A stretch of DNA of 64,000 bases from Myotis daubentonii (taxonomy: Eukaryota > Chordata > Mammalia > Chiroptera > Vespertilionidae), in contig NC_081850.1 of the NCBI RefSeq assembly GCF_963259705.1, forward strand, positions 40,075,167-40,139,166. Direction: 5' to 3'. Position 1 is the stretch's first letter, and each line of letters begins with the position of its first letter. Made by a program: the position numbers and the translations under genes. Below the pieces are notes generated by a model, which saw only the letters and a program-made list of their open reading frames with translations, did not search any database and was not told where the DNA came from. Below, one piece after another: positions 54,990 through 64,000 of the stretch.

Positions 54990-55908
54990 ATTTTTATATC
55001 TTAAATGCAAATGTCCTGGACTGCAGTCTGTGGCAAATGCAGTTTCTTTTCTCTCTTCTCTCTTCTCTCTTCCCATTTGGTAGAATGAGAATCTTGAGCT
55101 AAAAATAATTCTTCTACTTCCCCAAAGTGTGGACACTGAAAATTACTGTGTAATGCCATTAAACAGAACCTCCCCCCAAAACTCACACAAAACTGAGATT
55201 ATATCTGATAGGGTATTGACAGCCGTCCCCAGATCTGGGTTCCATTAGAATCACTTGTGTTGTGTATTTAAAATACAGATCCTCTGGCCCCACAGGCAAA
55301 GCTCCCCAACCACGTTGGTACTAGGTAGTTAGGGTGCCACTAAGGCGGGTCAAAATGGCTCAGCAGGCCAAGGTCCAAGTGCACTGCCACACAGAGTGTT
55401 TAGCACAGCTAGGAGGGTGGGCTCACAGGTATGAGAGAAGCTTAGGCACAGAGCCGTCTAAACCTCAGGTTGGGCCAAGCTAGCCATATTTGGAAAAATT
55501 CTATTGCTGGGTAAATGTGGGTGAGATTTAGAAGTCACAGGGAAATACAGCAAAACTGACTGGATCTTGTGCTATGAGAGATGTGGAAGAAGCAAACAAC
55601 TGGCCTCCTGAATGGGTGACTTATGACCATGTGGCCCATTTGGTTGGCAGCAGCTCAGCCTTTGGGAGGTAGCTGAAGGAGAGGAGGACTGAGGCGGGTG
55701 CTGGAAGGCAGATGCACCCTTTCCTGAGTGGGGGGTCCGAGTTCAATTTGCCCAAAGGAACCTCATTGCCTCCCTTTCCCATCCCTCTAGTCTTCCCTCT
55801 CAAATCCTGGTCCTAGTGTAGTATATGATCTTCTCACTTCCTCAGGATGCTCAAGTTTTTGCAGATAGGTTTATAGAAAAGCGTTAACCCTCATCTACTC
55901 CTTACATA

Positions 55909-55910
<2 letters not shown>
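54990..55910. other. Intergenic; old hAT debris at 55215-55320
   Basis: ccattagaatcacttgtgtt and cagatcctctggccccac look like a fragment of a MER5/MER20-type element. The rest is unassigned and no gene is seen. Confidence 0.4.

Positions 55911-55939
<29 letters not shown>
55911..55939. repeat. (TG)n microsatellite
   Basis: About 14 units. Confidence 0.93.
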
Positions 55940-55941
<2 letters not shown>

Positions 55942-56144
55942 GTGGTCTCTCTTTTAGCAAAGCTTCAGGTGACATAATAATGAGAGATACCAGTTTTGTT
56001 TCAGATGAAAGGGAAAGTGATTGTGAGGCTTCGTTGTAATTATAACTTTGTCACCAGCTGGGTCTATGACTCCAGCAAATCACTCCAGCCTGCCGGGCCA
56101 GCAGGTTCTCCTTGCTTAAAATAACAGAGTTGGTCTAGATCAGT

Positions 56145-56333
56145 GGTTTTTGTCATGTGGTCCCTGGATTACTTGCATTAGCATTTCCTGGGAACTTGTC
56201 AGAAATGCAAATTCTCGCCCTGGCTGGATAGGTCAGTTGGTTAGAGTGTAGTCCCCAAGCACCGAGGTTGCAGGTTCATCCTGGTCAGTGCACATAAAAG
56301 AAACAACCAATGAATTCATAAATTAGTGGAACG

Positions 56334-56389
<56 letters not shown>

Positions 56390-56530
56390 GTCAAAGAAAT
56401 GGAAATTCTTGGGCCCCACCCCACACCTACTGAAACACACTCCATGGTGGGGCCCAAAATTCTGTGTTTAAACAAGCCCTCCAGGGAGTCTGATATTTGG
56501 CAAAAATTAGAGAACCATTAGTCTAGAGTA
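56145..56530. repeat. MER20-like hAT-Charlie element split by a SINE
   Basis: Left part to 56215 (agtggtttttgtcatgtggt; gcatttcctgggaacttgtc) and right part from 56410 (gggccccaccccacacctac; aaaattctgtgtttaaacaa; gagaaccatta) match the two halves of a MER20/MER5-type repeat. Confidence 0.7.
56216..56394 (+). repeat. Ves-related SINE with (CT)n expansion
   Basis: Head cgccctggctggataggtca, caaccaatgaattcataaat body (the 'aatgcat' subfamily), then about 25 CT units (56336-56385). Flanks agaaatgcaaattct (56201-56215) and agaaatggaaattct (56395-56409). Confidence 0.93.
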
Positions 56531-56640
56531 GTTCTCAGCTTTAGCTGAGAGTTAAAATCATGTAGGCAGCTTTTATAGCCTACCAGTCTTGGGCTCTGCC
56601 TGCCAGAGATTCTGATTTAAATGATGGAGCCCAGATGTCA
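56531..56640. repeat. Old hAT-type (MER58-like) fragment
   Basis: gttctcagctttagctgaga, tgggctctgcctgccagaga and ttctgatttaaatgatgga follow the order of a small MER hAT element. Low certainty. Confidence 0.45.
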
Positions 56641-56924
56641 CTTAGTCCTAATGGACACCTAGATACTGTCTGAGGTTTCCTACAACTAAAACCCCCTGTT
56701 TCCAAATGCAAATGCTCCCATCCGGACCTGCAGGCTTGTTAGGCCACTAGGTGTTGCTATAATAGAGAAGGAAAAGCATTTTCAAAACTTTGCCACTGGA
56801 TATGCAGAGGAGGAAAATGTGTTTCTTGACTTCTGATATGTTATTCTGTGGTTCATATCTGAGTACAATTTGTTCAATGTTCACTTGCAATTTGTTCAAT
56901 TTTATTAAAAGGAATTAAATAGCC

Positions 56925-57610
56925 CTCAATAATAGAATGAATAAATTGTGGTGTGTACATACAATAGAATACTCCTCAGCAATAAAAATAAACTAGTGAG
57001 GAACTCAGCAACAATACCAAATCTCACAATTTAATGATGGAAGAAAAACAAAACACAACTGGATGCAAAATAGAAATACTGTATGATTCCATTTAAATGA
57101 AAATAAAAAACAGGTAAAATTAGCCCTGGCCAGTGTGGCTCTGTTGGTTGGAGCATTGTCCTTGACACCAGAAGGGAGCGGGTTCGATTCCCAGTTAGGG
57201 CACTTACCCAGGTTAGGGTGCATGCTGGAGGCAACTGATTGATGTTTCTTTCTCACATCAATGTTTCTCCCTCTGTCTCTCTCCCTTTCTCTCTCTAAAA
57301 TCACTAAAAATATATGTATATATTTTTTAAAACACACAAAAAACATTACTTTAAAAAACAGGCAAAATTAACCTATGCTGATAGAGATCAGAATAGTGGT
57401 TGCCCTTTGGAGAGGTTGGTAATGAGTAAGAGTGAGCACGGAGGATACTTCTCAAGTGCTGGACATGTCCTGCTCCTCAATCTAGTGAGAGTTACATGCC
57501 TATATACACATGAACACACACACACACACTCATACTGTACATATCTATATATTGAGCTGTACACTTAAGATTTGTGCACTTTACATTTGTATGTTATTTT
57601 TCAATATTAA
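56925..57610 (+). repeat. Old L1 3' end, sense, carrying a SINE
   Basis: aataaattgtggtgtgtaca, gatagagatcagaatagtgg, gagctgtacacttaagattt are the usual 3' end of an old L1. Broken by the SINE at 57123-57352. Confidence 0.75.
57123..57352 (+). repeat. Ves SINE with 18-bp duplication
   Basis: Head gccctggccagtgtggctct, tail ctctaaaatcactaaaaata. Flanks aaaaaacaggtaaaatta (57105-57122) and aaaaaacaggcaaaatta (57353-57370). Confidence 0.94.
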
Positions 57611-58571
57611 AAACTTGCAAAAATGGAAATGTAATCCTCCCGGGGAGTAATTGGCACCCCAGCCCATTATCACTCGGATTATTTTATCTGTGGTCAGCAG
57701 AGATGAATGTAGCACTTAGATTTCATGTTGCTATTAAGTTAAAATGTATGTATCAATCTATGTGGCCCCAAGCTGCGAAGGTAATGGCATAGTCTGTATA
57801 CATATAATACCCTTGTTGGTCTTGAATGTTTATATGTGTCCAGGCATATTCTGTATACATATAAAGCCCTTGTCATCTTGAATGTTTATGTGCAGCAGCA
57901 CACTTGAGTGATTGATTCTCTTACAGCAACCCTCTGCTATCTCTTTCGTATTCTCAAATCCTGTAATAGAATCTAAGAAATAAAGCTGCCTGCTTTTCTA
58001 TTATCTGCAGAGAAAGACCTTACTACCCCTCTTGTCAGTGATAGGAGGTTAAATGCATCCTCACAAATCAAGGCGAGATAGGAATCGATCTGCAGCAGAG
58101 AGAAACAAATCCTTGCAAATTGTACTAAGCCATTGATTGTCAAAAACAAGGCGTATTGGAAGGGCATTCAGGGAAGAAAAATCTGTTGAGGACAAGAAAA
58201 CCAGAGTCACTTAGCAGAAAGCACAAAAACCCACTGGAAAGGGAGCCGTATAGATGGGAAATTACCATCCACTAGTCAGCTATCGCTTTAAAGCCAATGC
58301 TGGTGATCTGATTTCATCTTAAGTCCTGCTAATCAAAAGAGGAGGCTGGACTGGCTCACGCCTACCTATGGAATCACTCAAGAAGAGTGAAGTCATTGTT
58401 CTGCTGGGACTATATTAAATGCCGTCAGAGTTTTACCTGACTCAGTCAATTTTGAATTAATTTGCTCTTTCCCATTATGTTCCAATCACTGTGATGTTCT
58501 TCTATTAGAACTGGGTAGAATACATACGGCAGATTATTTCTTTAGGTCATTTTAAAATTTTTATTATTTTT
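57611..58571. other. Intergenic, non-repeat; candidate conserved non-coding stretch
   Basis: 57980-58530 shows no transposon text, moderate GC, and many homeobox/TAAT-like and CTTTAAAG-like words. Conservation cannot be judged from one genome. Confidence 0.35.
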
Positions 58572-58800
58572 TTAAAATATATTTCTATTTTATTATAAAA
58601 TATAAAATTTCAGAGAGGAAGGGAAAGGAGGAGAGAAATAGAAACATCAATGATGAGAGAGAATCATTGATCAACTGCCTCCTGCATGCCCCACACAGGG
58701 GATCGAGCCCATAACCCGGGCATGTGCCCTGACTGGGAATCGAACTGTGACCTCCCAGTTCATAGGTCGACACTCAACCATTGAGCCATGCTGGCTGGGC
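58572..58800 (-). repeat. Ves SINE, older
   Basis: ttcagagaggaagggaaagg, cctcctgcatgccccacaca, and head caaccattgagccatgctgg in reverse. Confidence 0.9.
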
Positions 58801-58984
58801 AGATCATTTTTTTAATCATGCTTTGTAACTTGGTCTATGGACATGTAATGGCATAGCTCTGAACGTTGAAGTACTTTCATTCTTTTGCTCATGACAGACT
58901 ATCCCAAGTGCTGTGGAAGGTTCCACGGAGGGGGAGGCAGTCTCTGCCCCAGGGGTTTGTAATGTACTGAGGGAGCGGAACGGA

Positions 58985-59905
58985 AACATGTGTGATGTTT
59001 GGAGGGGGCGCAGCAGTTGGACGCATGTCTTTCTAAAGTGAGAGGTGAGTTGCTGCACCTTGCATTGACCACCATAAAAAGGCACAGCGAATGTTGGGTC
59101 TTTGGATTTTGGAGGCCACATAGGCCACATTTGAGCATGCAGTTCCAACCCATTTACCTCGTAAGCTGTGAAGCTGGCAGTTTTGTGTGGGATCCAGAGC
59201 AAGAAGGTGTTCTGAAGGGGCCCACAAAGGCAAAAGTGGTGCAAGTTGCCCTGCCACTTGAGCCTCACAAACCAGCGTATCCAATGATACCCAAATGTCC
59301 GTGACCAACAGAATGTCTTATGGAACCTCTAGCAATCTCCAGCACGAGACTCATGCCTGCTGCCAACCGTGATCATTGGAAAGCAGCTCTGGCTTGCTCT
59401 TGTGGCCTGGGAGAGCCTGAAAGCCTTACCATGGGCCATCATCTGTCCGTGCGACCCAAACTCCCTGACACGAATGGGCGTCTCCGCTGAACCATGGGAG
59501 TGTGTGTGCCGCAGCATTCAATCACAAATGGAAACGGGATATGTGCGATCAGTCCCATGCAGATCCACGAGTCAAGTGAACTGCCAAGCAGATGGCTCAG
59601 CCTCTTACATTGCCTGGTCCCCTGTTTCACTGCCCCCCTCGCCTCATCCACATGTCTTCATGGGAAGATTTCTATGACCCCTTGGAGGAGTGTGGGCCTG
59701 GTTTACTGAAGGACCTGCTAACATGCTGGCATCTGTAACATACCTTTACTCAGGGGTGGTCCTGAAAGACCACGGTGAAAGGAAGGCCTTCCTCTGGGAA
59801 GAACGTGGACGTATAATGGTGAGCAGCAGCCAGATTTATGGAAGCCCTGACCTCCAGGATAGAGAGTTAAGGTTTGGTTTCATAAACTGTGGACCTCAGT
59901 GAATA
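58985..59905 (+). pseudogene. Decayed endogenous retroviral pol fragment (RT connection to RNase H)
   Basis: Retroviral pol text in at least two + frames. At 58999-59304 a frame with FGFWRPH, FVWDPEQE and ALPLEPHKP resembles the RT thumb/connection region. From about 59494-59709 a second stretch follows, and at 59690-59902 a shifted frame opens AWFTEGPAN, the start of RNase H, where the expected catalytic Asp of the TDGS motif is Glu. Frame changes and stops separate the pieces; no gag, env or LTR was found next to it. Clearly dead. Class (ERV-I-like versus other) is not settled by eye. Confidence 0.65.
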
Positions 59906-60090
59906 GCAGGACTGACTGACCCATTAGGCAGGAGGCACAGTGCCTAGGATCTTTGGTACTTTCAGGAGCCCACAAAGATATTTTAATTTATCACAAAATG
60001 AAAAAGAATAATGAATATGTAAAGTAAATTTTGTGTGAATAATAGTCACCTGTATGACCATGCAGTTGTGATAGATACTAGTAGGTATCT

Positions 60091-60142
60091 AGATAGATAG
60101 ATGATAGATAGATAGATAGTAGATAGATGATAGGTAGGTAGG

Positions 60143-60187
<45 letters not shown>
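60091..60187. repeat. (GATA)n microsatellite
   Basis: About 23 GATA/TAGA units with interruptions (ggtaggtaggtag at about 60132-60144). Followed by T-run and a 24-bp echo of the pol fragment. Confidence 0.95.
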
Positions 60188-60188
<1 letters not shown>

Positions 60189-60203
60189 CTTTTTTTAATG
60201 GAG

Positions 60204-60227
60204 GAAGGGGCCCACAAAGGCAAAAGT
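60204..60227. repeat. 24-bp exact copy of 59214-59237
   Basis: The words gaaggggcccacaaaggc and aaaagt occur in the same order at both places, 24 contiguous matching bases, one inside the pol fragment and one just after the GATA tract. Confidence 0.85.
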
Positions 60228-60249
60228 ACTTGGGGTCTACAAAAATCAT

Positions 60250-61060
60250 AATGGAGAGGAAAGTAGAGAGGATTCAGGAATGACTTCAAAATTTGCAAAC
60301 TGAAAAGGTTAAACCAAAAGCCTAAGTATGTCATTGAACGAGATAGTGAAATCAGGAAAAGCTGGTTTAGGGAAAATACTGACGCTTTGCTGAGTTGGAG
60401 GCTGTTGCAGAAACTCTGGTGTGAAGTGATAAGGATTTTGATCAGGGTGTTGGCTTTTGGAAGAGGAGAGTGTCTTTGAATTGGTGTCCAATTGGACTGG
60501 GAAGAAGAGGGTTGAGTATGGGAAACCACCTCAGGAATTTCCCATTTCACCACCTGCTCGATGATCCAGCCTTCCTCTCAGTGCGATGACAGGAAGGAAG
60601 AGGTTGAGAGGTGGCTGTTCTGGGTCACAACCTCCCCTACCACTAACTCTAGCCTCTCTCATGTTTCCTTTACCCCACCACGTCACCTGCGGCCCTGTGC
60701 CCTTACGTGGATTACAGTATCTTTCTCAGAGCATTTGAACGTAACTATAATGTAAAGAGCACAAAGTCACAATAATGTGAGCAATCACAATTTTGACCTG
60801 TAGAACACCTTACAGATGAAAAGTGTTTCCTAGTAAGTGGCCTATAAGATATAGCACCCCCAAGAGGTAAGAGAGACAGGATTGGATTTCCCAGCTACAG
60901 AGGATGGAGCTTGTCAGAGGTCTCTCTGGTAGAACTGGGATCAATGACCATATCCCTTGACGCCAATTCTCTTTCAACTCCACCCTAAGAGCCAGCTTAG
61001 TTTAAAGGAAGTCAAAGTCTTCACCACTCTGCAGATTTCAATTCACTTTTAAAATATCAA
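60250..61060. other. Intergenic; MIR-like debris near 60800-60990
   Basis: cttacagatgaaaagtgttt and gtagaactgggatcaatgac weakly fit an old MIR/L2 fragment. Otherwise nothing recognised. Confidence 0.4.
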
Positions 61061-61064
61061 AAAC

Positions 61065-61268
61065 TTCTTTTTAAATTGTTTTTTATTTTATTGTTGACAG
61101 TAATAAGGATGTCCCCCATTTTCTCCCTTTTAGGCCCCCCACCCCCCCACCCCCAATCCCAACCTCACCCCAGGTCTTCCCCATGTTATTGTCTGTGTCC
61201 ATGGATTATGCATATGTGTCCTTTGGTTAATCTCTCCCTGTCCCCTCCCCCCCAAAAAATTCTTTAAG
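61065..61268 (-). repeat. L1 3' UTR fragment, antisense
   Basis: Contains cccatgttattgtctgtgtc, tggattatgcatatgtgtcc and tttggttaatctctccctg, paralogous to the 3' UTR of the L1 at 52900-53040 (tggttatgcttatatgcatg; tttggttgatctcttacccc). Confidence 0.7.
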
Positions 61269-61269
61269 G

Positions 61270-62085
61270 ACAAGCCTTGATCTCCCCTGTTCATTCATCT
61301 TGGAGATACTTCCTAGGCCCTGATAAAAGCCCTTGTTCCTAGTATGTACTTATCCTTGATATGTTTTATTATCCTCCCCTGTATTCTCTCTCTTCTAGCT
61401 GTTCCTATCCCCTCCTCTTTGCCCCTGCACTGTTCCCTTTCTTCTATCTCCCTTTCTTTCCTATCCACTTCTCTTCTCTTCCCTCCTCCCTTTTCCTCTT
61501 TCTCCTTCCTTTTTATGTTCAGATCTGGACCTCCTGACTATTTTTACTCCAGTTCATTCCTTTTCCCTGCTCTTAGAGTATTCCATTTTATGAAACTTTC
61601 TACTCAACTTCTTTAACCTAATATAACATTTTTGCCTTAACTTCTATTTTGCAGAGATTACTATGGCTACAATAGCTTTTATTTTCGTTGGTGTTCACCA
61701 TACATTCATGTACATATTTTTCAATTCTTCTGCTATCAGCTTTCCTATGTGTATGTTTTCAGGTTTTCTCTTCTACATAGGATATGACTGAATTTTAAAA
61801 TTGTCCAATCTGACGATTGCAGTCTTTTCTCTGGTAATTTGTATTATTTATTTTTTGTGTGTGACTCCTGATGTGTTAAAATTTATTTTTACTATCTTTT
61901 GCTTTCTTGTCCTGCTTTTTCTATAGGCCTCCTTTTGTCTATATTACATTCTCTTGATTTTATTTATTTTTAATTTGACTTTTATTTTCTTCTGTTTTGA
62001 AATTTACACACTCATTTCTTTTTCGTTAGTGACTAGCCTTAACTATTTTTTCAAATAATCAGATATGTCAATAAGATATTATATC
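61270..62085. other. T/C-rich sequence, probably old LINE debris
   Basis: Long pyrimidine-rich stretch continuing from an L1 3' end. No reliable assignment and no gene; the 90-codon ORF at 61344-61616 is low-complexity Ser/Leu/Phe. Confidence 0.4.
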
Positions 62086-62086
62086 T

Positions 62087-62258
62087 TGCTACTCAAAGTG
62101 TGGTTTTCGAAGAAGTATCATGAGGCGTCACCGGAGAGCTTGTTAGAAAGGAAGACTCCCAGGCCCTACCCCAGACCTACTGAATCCAAATCCGCGTTTT
62201 AACAAGATCCGCGGTGGATTTGTGTGCACATTAAACTGTGAGAAGCACTAGTTTAATA
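62087..62258 (+). repeat. MER20 hAT-Charlie element
   Basis: ttgctactcaaagtgtggtt, gagagcttgttagaaagga, ccctaccccagacctactga, ttttaacaagatccgcggtg, and end ttaaactgtgagaagcacta, the complete order of MER20. Confidence 0.85.
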
Positions 62259-62413
62259 AATGCATATCTCCTGTATTTCACAAATGATAATATTTTGCCA
62301 TAATTGCTTTATATCCATATATTTATTTTTCTTTATGTTTTTAAAAGTAAATTGGAGAAACTATGACATTTATATTTAAAATAGTTTAACAGAGATCTCT
62401 TAGACATGTGTTT

Positions 62414-62583
62414 TTAAAATATTTTAAATGGATTTTAGAGAGAGAGAGAGAAACATCAATTCATTGTTTCACTTATTTATGATTCATTGGTTGCTTCTTG
62501 TATGTGCCCTTACCAGGGTTTGAACCTGCAACCTTGGTGTATAAGGATGACTCTCTAATTAACTGAGTTATCTGGCCAGGGCT
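62414..62583 (-). repeat. Ves-related SINE, 'aatgcat' subfamily
   Basis: ttttagagagagagagagaa, gattcattggttgcttcttg, cttaccagggtttgaacctg, and head actgagttatctggccaggg in reverse. Confidence 0.85.
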
Positions 62584-64000
62584 GGGTTTTTTGTTGTTTT
62601 TATTTGTTTGTTTTGTTTTGTTTGTCTCTTACACTTCTTTTAATCTAGGCTACTCCCCGCCCTTCTCCCCCACACACAGCTTTTCTTTTCATGAGATGGT
62701 GTAGTTAAAAAGACCAGGTCAGTTGTCTTAGAAATGTTCTCATTTCCGGATCTGTCTGATTGCTTCCTTGTAGTACTTTATACCTGGTTTTTGTTTTTGT
62801 TTATTTTTGGGGTTTTTTTGTTTGTTTTAGTCTCTGCATTTTCTGTGAACTCAAAGTGAGAGCTAAAGGCTTGATTAGGTTCAGGTTAAATGTTTTTGGC
62901 AAGAATGCATCGCAGACAATGTTGTTTATTCTCATTGCATCAGTCAGGAAGCACATAATGTCTCACTCCATTTAATAGTGATGTGGGTATTCATCACTGG
63001 GTTCAGATGGGGTAAAGCCGATGCCTTCATTGTCGTGTTTGGCTTTTCCTCTGTGACTCACCAGTAGCCTGTGGAGTGACACCTTGCTACTTTGCAAATA
63101 TTCTGTTCCCCATCGGCTTTCCACATGTTCGCGTTGGCATTTATTGGTAAACACTTTTCTCTTTTAGCAGCTACAAAATGGTGACTTTCTAATTCTTTGT
63201 TCCTTTTCCATGTATTAACTCGAATTCTTTGATAAGGAAGAGCTTTCTTTTTGACTAGGACTATAGGGTTCCTCTTAATTGCAGTTCTTACTTCAAAGAT
63301 AGTATGAAGGTTTAATTATTTCCTTTTAACACTTAAAATCTTAATATACATACTTGTTAAAGTTAATCAATATCTCTACTCACTTACTCCCAAATTCATG
63401 ACCTTCGAATTTGTCTTACACACTATTTTTGTCAGGGTTTTAATTCTATCTTCTTTTGTCTTTCCCCCCCAAACTAGACTTACTTATTACTGATTTATAC
63501 AGTTGGCCTCCATTTATTTATATTTCCCAGCATGTCAGTCAATTACTTTACCCCCCCCTCCCCCCCCCGCCCCCCACTTTTCCCTCTGTCTCCTGTGATC
63601 GTTTTCTAACTTCAGGAATAGCTTTTAAAATTTCTCTCCTGAGAGTTTTTAGTGGTAAACAGTCTGAGTCTTTGTTTTTCCAAGAAGGAAAGGAATTTTA
63701 CTGAGTACACAGTGGATGGTTATTGTCGTTCGTCCTCCTGGTCTATTGTGAAGGGCTGGTCTCAGCGGGCCACTCACTTCTGTGACTTCCTTTTGTAGTC
63801 CCGTTTTCTGCCTCCTCTGTTGTTGTCTTGTTTCCATCATTTGAAGCAGAATCTGTAGTGGCTTCTTTTTTAAAAAAAGGGGCATGTGAGGTACATTTTT
63901 GGAGCCCTTGCTTGTCTACGAATGTCTGTATTCTCCTTTCACACATGGTCTGTAATTTGATACATAATTTGGCAGGCATGGTTCCTTACACATTTTGAAG
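62584..64000. other. Intergenic; possible old LINE fragment at 62870-63160
   Basis: ttggcaagaatgcatcgcag, ttctcattgcatcagtcagg and ctccatttaatagtgatgtg resemble an old L1/HAL1 3' region in antisense. The rest, including minus ORFs near 63650-63980 and the C-rich tract at 63550-63577, is unassigned. Confidence 0.4.

Noticed and set aside
58816..59308. Minus-strand ORFs up to 150 codons over the pol fragment
   Set aside because: Shadows of the plus-strand pol-like text, which explains the low stop density.
63649..63979. Overlapping minus-strand ORFs of 78 codons
   Set aside because: Two frames open over the same stretch, neither with a recognisable motif or exon signal; probably old repeat debris near the window edge.

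Overview
The window is mammalian nuclear DNA from a vespertilionid bat (Myotis/Pipistrellus/Eptesicus type). The evidence is the repeat content. About 30 copies of the tRNA-derived Ves SINE are present. A dozen or more non-autonomous HeliBat-type Helitrons carry the CTAG terminus next to a GTGCACGAA..TTCGTGCAC hairpin. A bat nhAT element with an 8-bp target duplication is also present. Rolling-circle transposons at this density are a known hallmark of vespertilionid bats. The genus is not resolvable by eye.

Only one host gene is recognisable: the last three coding exons of the C9orf85 orthologue (DUF2039 family) on the + strand. They are 24780-24886, 43417-43530 and 44045-44198, with a poly(A) signal at 44281. 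Their phases join without a frameshift and all splice sites are GT-AG. The first coding exon (about 34 residues in human, from memory) was not found, so about 1-24.8 kb is read as intron 1. Intron 2 is 18.5 kb and almost wholly transposons; intron 3 is 514 bp. Downstream of 44.3 kb no gene was recognised.

Layout. 1-24.8 kb: intron 1 with Ves SINEs, MIRs, a mariner MITE, four Helitrons (one carrying a 40-bp exact inverted copy of intron sequence 1.8 kb away), an old L1 broken up by younger insertions, a full-length ORF2-less 'half-L1' (HAL1-like, 17742-19667) with an intact ORF1, and an old inverted duplication (21.6-22.7 kb). 24.9-43.4 kb: intron 2 with an inverted pair of LTR-like copies, a Tc1/mariner-type element, a 2.4-kb stack of Helitrons (31.0-33.5 kb), two SINEs sharing one target sequence, and a twin-primed (5'-inverted) L1 carrying two Helitrons. 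45.3-47.4 kb: a Ves SINE cluster. 47.8-48.2 kb: a possible ERV LTR. 50.8-51.7 kb: an unrecognised non-repeat segment. 52.6-54.8 kb: a young 5'-truncated L1 inside an older L1. 59.0-59.9 kb: a decayed retroviral pol fragment. The rest is old hAT, MIR and L1 debris plus microsatellites.

Most open reading frames over 60 codons are chance ORFs or lie inside repeats. No prokaryotic feature, CRISPR array or operon exists here. No wholly new system is evident. The most rewarding items are the intact half-L1, the 40-bp templated insert in a Helitron, the Helitron stack, and the repeated reuse of single L1-endonuclease target sites.
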